Shown here: one piece after another, positions 10,912-20,782 of the stretch
Layout: each line of letters begins with the position of its first letter
Numbering within the stretch: position 1 is the stretch's first letter
NCBI GenBank assembly: GCA_947650285.1
Contig: CANTFL010001078.1
Span: 1-64,000, forward strand
Reading direction: 5' to 3'
From: Hyaloperonospora brassicae
Taxonomy: Eukaryota > Oomycota > Peronosporomycetes > Peronosporales > Peronosporaceae
DNA length: 64,000 bases
The notes under the pieces: model-generated
What the model was told of the DNA's origin: nothing
Seen by the model: only the letters and a program-made list of their open reading frames with translations
Databases searched by the model: none
Program-made: the position numbers and the translations under genes

Positions 10912-11916
10912 ATGGCGAGCGAAAAAGAGACCGCCGTCGCAATAGCTCCCCAGACGTCCACCGTCAAGTTGGCCGATCCAAGCGAAGACACGTACACGGA
11001 ACGCGTGTGCAAGACCTTTGCCATGCTCGACTTCCGCACGGCCTTCACGTCCACACAGGAGCTGCTCGACGCGCAGCAGCTGCTCGTGGCCCATCGCCGC
11101 GGCGAGTGGATTGATCCAGTCGCGCTTCAGCACGCGTCCAACGTGACACGCGCTCTGTTGCACCCGGACACGGGTCAGCTCGTCGTGATGCCGCTGCGCG
11201 CGTCGATGATTGTACCCATGAACGTGGTCATGGACGGTGCCATGCTGCTGGCCAAGAGCGTCCAGACCACAGTCGTGGCGCAATGGCTCAACCAGACGTA
11301 CAACGCGCTGCACTATTACGCCAACCGCAACGCCTCCAACCAAGACACAGCCCAGCAGCGGCTCGTGGCCTACGTAGGCGCTACAGCCAGTTCAGTCGGG
11401 GCATCGCTTGGCATTCGACGCTTGGCAAATCGATGCACGAACGCCAAGTGGACGCCTGTTCTTGCTCGCATGGGACCGTTTGCTGCCGTTGCTGCTGCCG
11501 ACTTGCTCAACATAGCAGTCATGCGGCAAAACGAGTACCGTCGGGGAGTCTTTGTGCATGACGAGAGCGGAGACGTTGTCGGCAAGTCCAAGATGTGTGG
11601 CGCACTGGCAGTCGCTTCGTGTGCGACAGCGAGAATCTTTGCCGCTGCACCGATCCTGCTGCTCCCACCACTGGTTATCTCGATGATCGAAAAGCACAGC
11701 ACAGTCTTCACGCGTCCTCAGACGCGGTGGCTGCGCGTGCCTACGCTGCTTGGCCTTGTCGGCTGCGCAATCCAGTTTTCCGTGCCACTGACGTTCGGGC
11801 TGTTCCGACAGACTGCGCGACTGGACTCCAAGTACCTCGAACCAGAGCTGCAGCAAGCGTTGTGCAAACGAGATGGCCAACCCGTGCGTGTTGTCACATA
11901 CAACAAGGGTCTCTGA
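10912..11916 (+). CDS. Sideroflexin (mitochondrial carrier of SFXN family)
   Basis: The 334-residue intronless product has the family landmarks: an N-terminal DFRTAF segment, the HPDTG motif (LLHPDTGQLVVMPLRASMIVPMNVVMDGAML), the Asn-rich QTYNALHYYANRNAS segment, several hydrophobic stretches and a C-terminus ending YNKGL. Length matches the usual 320-335. Sideroflexins lie in the inner mitochondrial membrane; SFXN1 moves serine for one-carbon metabolism. Which substrate this one carries cannot be told. The start at 10912 is chosen because the motif spacing fits; the open frame runs 46 codons further upstream without family features. The distal residues 160-310 are more divergent than the N-terminal third. 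Confidence 0.9.
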   Translation: MASEKETAVAIAPQTSTVKLADPSEDTYTERVCKTFAMLDFRTAFTSTQELLDAQQLLVAHRRGEWIDPVALQHASNVTRALLHPDTGQLVVMPLRASMIVPMNVVMDGAMLLAKSVQTTVVAQWLNQTYNALHYYANRNASNQDTAQQRLVAYVGATASSVGASLGIRRLANRCTNAKWTPVLARMGPFAAVAAADLLNIAVMRQNEYRRGVFVHDESGDVVGKSKMCGALAVASCATARIFAAAPILLLPPLVISMIEKHSTVFTRPQTRWLRVPTLLGLVGCAIQFSVPLTFGLFRQTARLDSKYLEPELQQALCKRDGQPVRVVTYNKGL

Positions 11917-12040
11917 CATCCCAGCTGAAGCTAAAGTCTTGACGACTGCAACTTGGCAGCATACATCCGTTCTGTAGCAACGTCGTTCGCTACTAAGACT
12001 ACTGCGATACGCCATGAAATCGACTCACATGGCTGCTCGC

Positions 12041-13344
12041 TCACTTCACACTGAACGCACGCTGCTGCACTCTGCTTGGAACCAACTGAAACGCCGGGGC
12101 GACGAAGCATTTACAGTTGCATCTAGAACAACTTGCGTCAGACAGAAAAGCATCAACAGACTTGTGTGTACACGTACTTGACACCCATCCAATTCCACGA
12201 GCCGAGTTTGGCGTTGCACGACGGGCAAAGCAGCTTGCCAGCGCTGTTACGAATGAAGACAGGGTCCTTCGTCATCCACGCCATCGGTTCGATGAACAGT
12301 CCAGCACAGCGTCCACCGCGAGCGACTTCGTCCGGGTTCATGTGCGACAGCTGAAAGCAACGGCATCAAAGTAACTCCCATCAGTCTCATGACAGCTAAA
12401 CGCGTCGATTCACGCCCCACCGCACCTGGTTGCTTGTCGTACACAGCACGTGATTGCACTTCCGACAACAGACCGAGCTACCCGACTGTGTGAGCTGCAC
12501 GGTGCCGACGACATCGGCTGCTCCTGTCTTTCTTCGCTGTTGTTGCGCCATCATCGTCCGCAACTCGGCATGGGCAGACGTGCTGCCCATGCAGTTCGGT
12601 TCGCTTTGCATCTTTTCAAACAAGTCCAATTGCCGCAAGAATCCCGTATTGATCGAAATGCATGGGCGAGCGTGCTGCACAATGTCGTATGCTTCCAACA
12701 GCGTCTTGTCTTGAGTAGCCATGACGTACGCCACGCAGATCGCTGCACTACGCGACTGGCCATACACGCAGTGCACGAGCACTGCCATGTTGCGCGTTAG
12801 AAACCGATCGAGGAACTGGATGCACGCTTGGAAATGAGGCAGGAGAAGCTCGTCTTCCATGTCGAGGATATCGACGAGCAGGACGGCACATGACTGCAAT
12901 ACAAGAGCCAACAAGCAGGTTAAGCACTCACGCAAGCACAGTGTCCACGCTCCTGCCCCATGACAACAGCATAGCGACCTGCCCAGTGAGATCACCTGTA
13001 CCCAATGCAATAACCGCTTGAACATCATTCGTCGTTAGAAATGCAACGTCCTAGTCACGCGGCAACCACCAGACATAGAAACAGCTTAGCAACGTTTCGA
13101 TCCATCAATCCCCCGCACACTGACGTTGCACACGCACTTGAGCAGCTCGTGCTTCACCGAGAAACAAGGGCAAGTCGCCAATCCGTGCTGCAGTTGGGAA
13201 CCCTTCGAGTGGCGCGTGGCGTTGCTGTCGCTGCTCAAGCAGCTGCACGACCCGCGAGGTCGGCAGCATTGCTGGCAAAGCTATTTCTATCGACGGGCAC
13301 ACAAGCGAGGTAGAAACAGGTGGCCATCGTGCGCGCAGCGACAT
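12041..13344 (-). CDS. Yvh1/DUSP12-type dual-specificity phosphatase with zinc-binding tail
   Basis: Spliced model on the minus strand: 13344-13138, 13050-12979, 12893-12426, 12350-12178, 12122-12041 (333 residues). Every junction is GT-AG and in phase. The N-terminal part reads ARIGDLPLFLGEARAAQ then DVAFLTTNDVQAVIAL, typical of the DSP fold; the active-site loop is HCVYGQSRS (Cys nucleophile, Arg). The C-terminal half has CRKCNHVLC, then FIEPMAWM, LLCPSCNAKLGSWNW, and CNCKCFVAPAFQL, which together match the Yvh1/DUSP12 zinc domain. This family helps 60S ribosome maturation by releasing Mrt4 and also has phosphatase activity. The recovery of FVAPAFQL only after splicing the last intron strongly supports the model. 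The exact start (13344 or a later ATG) is uncertain. It is divergent from the D-LDH gene. Confidence 0.88.
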
Positions 13345-13474
13345 TGAAGCTGCCCGTCAAGAAAAGCAAAAGCAAGACGCTTTTTTCGCACGGTCCGAGT
13401 CGGTCGCATAAACGGTCCGCAGGGCCGTCAGCGCAACAGACCGTCCAACGCCAAAAGAGTTTGACAATCCATTC

Positions 13475-13489
13475 GTCATTTCCAAATTT
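13475..13489 (+). promoter_or_regulatory. Oomycete initiator/flanking element of the D-LDH gene
   Basis: The string GTCATTTCCAAATTT is an almost exact match to the oomycete Inr-FPR consensus. It lies 123 bp before the ATG at 13598, which places the transcription start near 13478 and puts the 24-bp repeats that follow inside the 5' leader. Confidence 0.7.
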
Positions 13490-13561
13490 GCAACGCAAGT
13501 CACACTCGTTAGTGCAACGCAAGACGCACTCGTTAGTGCAACGCAAGACACACTCGTTAGT
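13490..13561 (+). repeat. Three 24-nt tandem repeats, each with a mini-hairpin, in the D-LDH leader
   Basis: Units run 13490-13513, 13514-13537 and 13538-13561 and differ at one or two positions. Each contains CACTCGTTAGTG, a 4-5 bp stem (CACT/AGTG, extended by G-C in the second copy) closing a CGTT tetraloop. The array ends 36 bp before the ATG. Confidence 0.85.
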
Positions 13562-13597
13562 GCGACTTTTGGTCGTCGTTCGTGCGATAGACCGACC

Positions 13598-14602
13598 ATG
13601 AAGATTGCGTTTTTCTCGTCGCACAGCTACGACATTGAGACGATGGAACGTGCTGCACAAGAGGACGACGTCACCCCCACGCACGAGCTCCAGTTCTTGC
13701 GCTCACGTCTTGACGCCAATTCGGCCAAGTTGGCCGAAGGCTGCGAAGGGGTCTGTCTGTTTGTCAACGACATTGCCGACGCTGCTGCGCTCCGTGCACT
13801 GCACGCAGGCGGCACGCGGGTCATCTTTCTTCGCTGTGCCGGGTTCGACCGGGTCGACCTCAAGGTGGCCACCGAAGAGCTCGGGATGCCAGTGCTTCGC
13901 GTGCCCGCGTACTCGCCGCACGCGGTCGCCGAACATGCGGCGACGCTGATGATGACACTGAACCGCAAGATCCATCGCGCGTACAACCGCACGCGCGAGC
14001 AGAACTTTCGCTTGGAAGGTCTGTTGGGCTTTGATGTCCATGGCAAGACGGTGGGTGTCGTTGGTACGGGTAAAATCGGCGCGCTCTTTGCTCGCATTGC
14101 TGCTGGGTTTGGCTGCACAGTGCTGGCGTATGATGTGAAAGAGAGTCCCGAAGCTCAGAGCTATGGTGCCACGTATGTGTCGCTTGACGAGCTCTGGGCT
14201 CGCGCGGACATTGTCTCGTTGCACTGCCCGCTGACGCCGTCGACAAGACACTTGGTCGATGCAGAGAGCATTCCGAAAATGAAGGACAATGTCATGATTA
14301 TCAACACGAGTCGCGGTGGCCTCATTGACACGAGAGCTCTGGTGAACGGACTGAAGAGTCGCAAGATTGGCTCGGTCGGTCTCGACGTGTTTGAGGGCGA
14401 GGGCGACTACTTCTACTCGGACCGCTCGGGTGGCATCATTGTGGACAACACGCTCGCGCGTCTCTTCACGTTTCCAAACGTGATTATCACTGGCCATCAG
14501 GCGTTCTTCACGAAAGAAGCTCTCGACAACATTGGCCACACGACAATGAGCAACATCAAAGCGTACGACGCAAAGGAGGAGCTGGTGAACGAGGTCAAGT
14601 AA
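13598..14602 (+). CDS. D-lactate dehydrogenase (NAD-dependent, LdhA type)
   Basis: The 334-residue intronless protein belongs to the D-2-hydroxyacid dehydrogenases. The NAD-binding loop GTGKIG is at residues 156-161. The catalytic Arg (TSRGG, near 239), Glu (DVFEGE, near 266) and His (GHQAFFT, near 300) are present with correct spacing. CAGFDRVDL and AYSPHAVAEHA near residues 75-115 match D-lactate dehydrogenases such as bacterial LdhA more than other subfamilies. It should reduce pyruvate to D-lactate in the cytosol with NADH, regenerating NAD when oxygen is low. The gene sits 253 bp from the divergent DUSP12 gene and has a good oomycete initiator, so it is a settled eukaryotic gene whatever its origin. 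The leader repeats may influence its expression. Confidence 0.92.
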   Translation: MKIAFFSSHSYDIETMERAAQEDDVTPTHELQFLRSRLDANSAKLAEGCEGVCLFVNDIADAAALRALHAGGTRVIFLRCAGFDRVDLKVATEELGMPVLRVPAYSPHAVAEHAATLMMTLNRKIHRAYNRTREQNFRLEGLLGFDVHGKTVGVVGTGKIGALFARIAAGFGCTVLAYDVKESPEAQSYGATYVSLDELWARADIVSLHCPLTPSTRHLVDAESIPKMKDNVMIINTSRGGLIDTRALVNGLKSRKIGSVGLDVFEGEGDYFYSDRSGGIIVDNTLARLFTFPNVIITGHQAFFTKEALDNIGHTTMSNIKAYDAKEELVNEVK

Positions 14603-14950
14603 AGATCGACCTCGTCGACGTGCCGTAGCAAGCACGCAGCACGATGCGTCTTCTGGCTTTTCTCATTCCTACGCGTAGCATTGTCGTAGAGTCCCGAAGC
14701 TGAAGCTATGAAGCAATGGACGAATAAAGCTCTTGCAATGCCGTTTGAAACAGCATACAGAAAAGCTACGAAGGTGGCAAGACGATGTGTAGACGAGCCA
14801 GACACAACGAGTGTTTGCATATCCATCGAGTCGAAGTATGTCGTATGATGTGCGTAAATCTGCGCGACCGTCAGGTACGTACAGAAGCTGATGACAGACG
14901 CAACGTGATGAGTGAGCGTGCCACAGTAGCACGCGCATGATTTGCCGAGT

Positions 14951-15440
14951 TGTAACGGGGTGGGCCCGTTACATGTCAGTGACACCAAATTGGGTCAATG
15001 TGTAGATTATACTCAATTAATTGTATTTTCCGTTATTTACGGTATTGTGTAAAAAGTGGAGGAACATTACCTTCGAATGCAATATACAGAGACGCTCCAC
15101 CTATTGGTTCAAATAGGCCATGATGTTACCAAATAGACCACCAATTGCTTCTAGACGCGCGTAGTGAGTGGTAGACGAGTGCCTGCATTTAAAGTATGTA
15201 GTTTGATGAGCTAAAGAAAAATCAAAAGGGAACTTGATAGGAGATGAACCATTGTCTATGCAGTTCTACTCTTTCCTTCTTCCAAGCGTTGTCGCGTGGA
15301 AGACTTGCCTACCGTATACGTGAGGTTCGAGAGCAATTGTCTACAACGTGATCAGTGCAGGTAGCTTCTACTGTGTCATCACAACCGGAGGGTGTCCGTT
15401 TACCTGGTAGTCCTTCGTAGTCCGTCCGAGGACCACATTT
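14951..15440 (+). repeat. Left LTR-like segment of the Gypsy relic
   Basis: It starts with the 9-bp inverted repeat TGTAACGGG...CCCGTTACA. Landmarks shared with the right copy include AGGCCATGAT (15115), TAGACGCGCG (about 15153), TGTAGTTTGAT versus TGTAGTTAGAT, and ACGTGAGGTTC versus ACGTGGGGTTC. The right limit is approximate. Confidence 0.6.
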
Positions 15441-15839
15441 CCTTCCTTCAATGGGTTAACATGTTGGATGATGAAGAGGAAATCTTTTACACCACGTGTG
15501 AAGGCTTCTACCGTATAAGTGATATCTCATTGACAGCGGTCAAACTAATGAGCTCGACCATTTGCGTTTTATTCGTTTTTGCGGAGACGAGTAACATTCT
15601 GCCATTTCCATTGATATACAGCATGAACTTGGTGACGCGCGGGCCAAAGTTAACGAGCTTGTCGTATAAAATGTTATCACAGGCAGAGATACATACAACA
15701 TTGTTCGTATCAATTACAATGTTGATACGGCAGCAAGCAGTCTGCTGATAGGGATTCAACTCACTTGTGTCGAGTTAAACCTTGAAGATAAATATCTCCA
15801 ATAACCGGGGAATCGAGATAAAATCCATGAAGAGACGGT

Positions 15840-16390
15840 CCGTCAAGATGGAATATGCGGTAAGGGCTCGTCATATCACCGACGAAGCGAGGCAAGTCGC
15901 ATTCTCGCAGTCAAACTTGGCTGGGCGTGCCAAAACTTGGGCTTTACGGCCCAAGCTTCACAGCCCATACGCATTTAGGTCATTAATGTCTTTAAGACAC
16001 ATCTCAGTCAAACATTTGTGCTCCCAAGGGGTGATTTGAGAGCTCGTTCAGAGCTTCTGAGAATCAGGTAGGGTAAGTGTGGTGTGCACGCTTACACGCA
16101 TCACATAAGCTTCCTTGCGAGTTACGTCACTGTCAACTCAATTCAAACACGCTGTGACAACAATTTTCATGCAGGTTTTGCGGATGGACCCTTCAAGACC
16201 CATCTGTTCCGTCTGGGTTTAAATACACTAAAAACAGGCGATTTTAGTGGTGAAACAGGAAGGATTCAGCCTGAAGCAAGCTCAAGTCGACTCGGGTTAA
16301 CATCGCCCTCCGAGACGACAGGAAGGCGGAGGTCCAGAACCAATGGATCTCTCTTACGCGAAAGCGAAAGAGCTCGCTCTTGAGGATGTA
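15840..16390 (+). pseudogene. Gag remnant of a Ty3/Gypsy element, frameshifted
   Basis: Pieces of a retrotransposon Gag can be read in successive frames: LAGRAKTWALRPKLHSPYAF near 15915-15975, then a shift, LRARSELLRIR, an in-frame stop, VHAYTHHISFLASYV near 16084-16130, DGPFKTHLFRLGLNTL near 16185-16235, another shift, and after a further stop GGGPEPMDLSYA near 16326-16365. The GRAKTWAL and EPMDLSYA strings are typical of oomycete Gypsy Gag. At least two frameshifts and two stops show that it is dead. No intact zinc knuckle follows. Confidence 0.85.
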
Positions 16391-18639
16391 ATATATGACT
16401 GCTGCGTACAACATTGTCTGGATTCGATTCGGAATATGCGCGTCGGGACAAAGCTTGTTCAATAGTAGGAAGACATTTAACGGGCTGAAGGTTAAGACAC
16501 CAAGGTTGCAGTTGTGTGAGCTTCTAGATAAAAGTTCTAGAAGATGGTATATACAAAATATATATATATATATATGCAGTACATGAAATGATACAGATAG
16601 AGACAGCCAAACCATAGTTTACATTCCATTTTGCGCTGCCAAAGACAAATATTAGTAACGAAGCGTTATACAGAATACAAGCGATTGTAGGAGTGCGTCC
16701 TATGTCACAAGACATGGCACTACGCCTATATATGTAGTGTCTCAAATCCAGTGTTACGTACGACAGTACGAAACGACCGTCAGTAGACCATAAATGGTCC
16801 AAGACGCGGTAAAGACGCTATTTCTGATATGCGAAAGCGAGGCACATCATTCATATTTTGTCGGGGTCAGTAAAGGTAAACAATCCTGCTGATGTAGCTA
16901 CGTCAAGAGAATCGGCAGGCCTCTTGAAGTAACTTGCTCTTATGACACAGTCACTGTGTGATCCTGTCCTTCGTTATAAGATCTACATCACCACCTTATA
17001 GATCAAATTGACAAAAAACATATCACTTCAATCCCTCCTTCATCATGGGGCACCGAACGATTTGTCGACACCAGTTTCTACAGTATCGTAAGCTCCAGTG
17101 CGTTGAGCGAGAGACCTTTTGACGAAGATGACACTGCTCCAAGCAACAGTCGACATCCGCAACAGTAAAGTAATGTGTAGTGGGGATTCACTACACCTAA
17201 AAAGAAAATCATTACGAGAATGATTTCATCGTTGGACCTGGATGATAAATTTGATAAAACCCTTCATCTTTCGTGGCTCATAAAGTACAAGTCATGGACC
17301 ATCTGACAGCATCTATTTGTAAAGTCGCCTGCCACTTGTTCATCATGTGATCTTCTGATGAAAGTCTCATCGAGTTCACAAGCGTGCACATGTAAGGAGC
17401 AAGTGCGATATCCTCACTTGTGGTTCAGTCGTTTGCACGACTACGCAAGACCTCAATATTGTTCCCCACTACACCACTACACTGCGTAAATAGCTGCTAG
17501 TAGCTCTGTTAATATTCATGCACCGTTAAAGTTTACCACGTATATAAGACGATTTTCCGGAACATGGATGGATACCTAGCGGGCATCATCGAAGAAAGAG
17601 TAATTTTCTGCCTATAACATGCAGCATGGTACTTCAATGCCGACGAGAGAGTCGACTAGCGAAGACCTGGATGTAAAAGTGCTATCACAGCTAGAAGTCA
17701 CTGAGGTGGAGCGGGTGTCACAGAATTGCTGATGTGGTCCCGCCTCTCCACTGGCACCCAGACGACCTACTATCGGAGGGGGTACTCCATTTTCGTGCTT
17801 GATTCCTTCCTCACCTTGTGTACCCGTCTTCTGGGTGGGTTGCACTCTTCTTGAGGGACTTGAGTCGGAGCTGAACTGATCGCGTTTAAAGATGTCTTAT
17901 GGGTGGTCGATCATGCGGAAATCCTTACACGATCGCGTTTACTCTAAGTTACTCGAAAAGGAGTACCTGTTTTATTTCGGGACCGCCTGTTTGATTATGT
18001 TTTTACTTGATACAATCGCCTTCTGACCACCTGATCCACCGTGCGATCTTGTGTCTTGACCCTCTGCAAGTCTCCTGCGTCCGATAGCAAGTTGGGCATA
18101 CCTGCCTTGATTATGTTTTGACGCAGCTAGGAAGACAATATATGGGAAAACCTTGGGGGCGTGAGTCAATTGCCTCAAATGTCTGTGACTTAGACAGACA
18201 ATCTAGAAGACAGTTCGATGCATGTACTGTGACTTGAACTGATATTCATTTGATTATACAAGAATGAATCTTGGACTATGACTAGTTCCGTCCATAACCT
18301 GTATTTAGGCGGCCATGTGGCGTCTACATCGCCATTATGGCATATGTGGTCCCGCATCCACTAAAAATTGAGATTGCAACCGCGGTACACTAGATCGCAG
18401 GTTCTAGATCTTAATACGCTTGATCTCGATAGTACGCGTGATCGCGAATCGCGTGGTGCGCTAGTCATAGGATACGTGTTCACAACGACTGTGTGATCCG
18501 TATCAATAAGTTTTGATCGAGATGATATTCACGATTGCAATCGGTTACGGAATGATCATACTACATGATATTGTCATGAAAAGAAATGAGGATAAGGAAT
18601 ATGACATTTAATGTTCCTCCTCACGCACGACAAGATACA

Positions 18640-18990
18640 GTGATATTTTTGCGGTGGCCCAAAAGTCGATTCATTAGTTCACGTAGGCCATGATAACACC
18701 ACTAATCGCTGGTAGACGCGCGCAATTGGTAGTAAGCAACATTTTACATCCAAATTTTGTAGTTAGATTTAGTAAATGAAGACAACCTAGGTTTTACTAG
18801 AAGTTTTAAGTATGATACAGTCCTGTTTTCTTCATTCTGAGAAGCTTTTGTAGTATGTATTCCTTTCTCTGCACGTAAAGTACACGTGGGGTTCTAGAAG
18901 TGCACATCCTTCAATGCAAATGGGTTTCAATTATCTGGTAAGAGTGTGTCCCATTACAATAACTCCTTTTTAGTCAGTCTCATTCTTACT
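18640..18990 (+). repeat. Right LTR-like segment of the Gypsy relic
   Basis: It is a diverged direct copy of the left segment; AGGCCATGAT recurs at 18685 and TAGACGCGCG near 18712, an offset of about 3570 bp. It has many substitutions and small gaps, so the insertion is old. The ends cannot be fixed by eye. Confidence 0.5.
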
Positions 18991-19000
18991 TGTACTCCCA

Positions 19001-19683
19001 CACGAAGTGGCTATTTTTCTGAAGCAAGTCGCCTCGTCGAACGTATTTGGGCTAATTGCCTATTGAGGTGTAAGGACAACCAAGGGTTTCGTGAGCTGGC
19101 GTAGCTAGAAGAAGGTAAATTGAACAGTAAAAACTAATGCTGGCATGATCCATACTTTGCAACGTTGTACTGCCCTAAGCCTGTCAATGTCGATTGTACG
19201 AAGTTTCCAACCAGCGATGAGTCGCTACTTACCGTTGCACACAATTGTGTTGTGTCGTCTTTACCATACAGTGCAAAGGCATCGAGCCACTGTTGTATCA
19301 CCGACACCCTCGATAGCACAGAAATGAAGACGACACCCGATCCTGGTTATGTCCCACGTGCACTCGCACTTGTCAATTGAGACTGAATAAGGCAGATAGG
19401 TTCGTTAAACGTGCGACATAGTGCATCGAGGTATAGCTCACCAGCTCACCACCTCACCACCTCACCACCTCACAAGCTCATCGAGAAATGCACACCTATT
19501 GACATCCCGCCTCTGTCACCGCGGTCGCTTTCCAATGTTGCGCAACATAACACGACGACAGTTGTTGCTGCACGACTCAAGTTGCTCGTCCAAGTCGTCA
19601 ACCAAAAAGCACACGACCGCACAACTTCGCGTTTTTGCGAAAAAAGCGGTTTTGTCCCATGTGGTCCACACGCTCTCCCAACA
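19001..19683. other. Intergenic region before the DUF2039 gene
   Basis: No gene is supported. A short direct repeat of CACCTCAC units occupies about 19438-19475. Short frames here lack motifs. Confidence 0.45.
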
Positions 19684-19695
19684 GCTCATTTGACT
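19684..19695 (+). promoter_or_regulatory. Oomycete initiator of the DUF2039 gene
   Basis: GCTCATTTGACT fits the initiator core of the oomycete consensus and lies 65 bp before the ATG at 19749. Confidence 0.55.
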
Positions 19696-19748
19696 GGGCA
19701 CAATCAGCCGAGCGCCCGACTCGCGCGCGCGTGACGCCGTCCTTCAGC

Positions 19749-20628
19749 ATGAGCACGCAGCGTGGGAACATGAAGAAGCGGGCGCCGAAGCACCAGAACG
19801 CGTTTGCGTTCCGGCACAACCCCAAGTCCAAGAAGACAGAGCGCATTCTGTCGATGCCTATCCACGGACTCTGCGAAAAGTGCCGCCAGCAGATTGAGTG
19901 GCGCAAGAAGTACCGCAAGTATAAGCCACTGACACAGCCAGGCTCGTGGTGCGTTGCTTGATCGATGATTATAGCCTACGTATGCACACATGGTGTATAC
20001 ACCAGTGGACGAACGGAGTATGTTGTGGTGCTGACTGCTGCTATTGTTGCTCCTGCTGCTGCTATTGTTGCTGTTGCTGCTGTTGTTGTTGTGGTGTTTT
20101 GATTGATGGCAGCATCTTTTGCCACCAGAAAAGCGTGACGTCTGCCTATCACTCGTCATGCGACACTTGTGCCAAGGTGAGGATGATGGATGCATTGACA
20201 CGTTGTCGTGCTGCATGGGCAATGTGCAAGCTGGCTTTGCAGTGCACCAGCGACGTGGCTGACTCGATGGCTGTATCTGTGTGCAGGCGCGAGACATTTG
20301 TGCCAAATGTTGCTTGACCAAAGATATCGTCGCCAGGTGTGTAGACGTGCTCGATGGCGTCCGTGCTATTGCTGCTGCCTTCGCTCCCGCTTGTCTTGAG
20401 CTTCTTGATGGACTGACTAGTTTGGCGCGCTGTTGCTGTGTCTGTAGCAAGCACGACTTGCAGGTGGAGCACGAGCAGAGAGAGCGCGAGTTTGAGAGTA
20501 CGCTTGAGGGCATGCGGGAGCGGGATCGTCGGGCGTATCTGCGCAAGATGGAGAAGGAACAGGATGCAGTCGAACAGGATGCAGTCGTCAGCGAAGAAGG
20601 AGACGACGGAGACGAAGAAGAAGAGTAG
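19749..20628 (+). CDS. C9orf85/DUF2039-family zinc-binding protein
   Basis: Spliced model: 19749-19948, 20113-20176, 20287-20336, 20448-20628 (164 residues), all GT-AG. The N-terminus MSTQRGN and KHQNAFAF, then LCEKCRQQIEWRKKYRKYKPL, CIFCHQKSV, CDTCAK and ICAKCC form the CxxC pairs of the DUF2039 family (human C9orf85 and plant homologues). The last exon gives VEHEQREREFE and MRERDRRAYLRKM, as in the plant proteins, and ends in an acidic run (DDGDEEEE). The third intron (111 nt) is in frame without stops, but removing it restores the family spacing between CAKCC and RERDRR, so it is taken as real. Intron 1 holds a CTG/TTG trinucleotide run. The molecular function of this conserved family is not established. 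Confidence 0.85.
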
Positions 20629-20782
20629 CACCGAATAGAGAAGTAGAAGTATCACGCCGGACAAGTTGTTTTGTTGGTCACGGACAAGTATGTAGCCATC
20701 GCCATCGCCATCATCACCTGCGGAATGTTTTTGACCAATAAGATACACGTAAGCTCATTGCCTGTAACACTTGATAGTCGAG

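Larger units (their letters stand above)
14951..19000 (+). mobile_element. Decayed Ty3/Gypsy LTR retrotransposon
   Basis: The element begins with TGTAACGGG and its inverted copy CCCGTTACA (14951-14973), a hairpin-like LTR terminus. A Gag remnant lies at 15840-16390 on the plus strand. Two diverged segments about 3.57 kb apart in the same orientation (15060-15440 and 18640-18990) resemble each other in patches and are read as LTR relics. Between 16391 and 18639 no protease, reverse transcriptase, RNase H or integrase could be found, only short frames and a short TA run at 16559-16574. The outer right boundary is uncertain. This island is visibly more A+T-rich than the gene regions. Confidence 0.7.

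Noticed and set aside
13598..14602. Recent bacterial transfer of the D-LDH gene
   Set aside because: It resembles bacterial LdhA, but base use matches its neighbours, it has an oomycete initiator and shares a promoter region with DUSP12. Ancient transfer cannot be excluded but recent transfer is not supported.
15323..15335. tRNA-like GGTTCGA string
   Set aside because: A B-box-like GGTTCGAGAGC occurs, but no A box or cloverleaf could be folded around it; it belongs to the LTR relic.
16391..16470. CCHC zinc knuckle after the Gag remnant
   Set aside because: A few residues could be aligned only by shifting frame several times; too weak to call.
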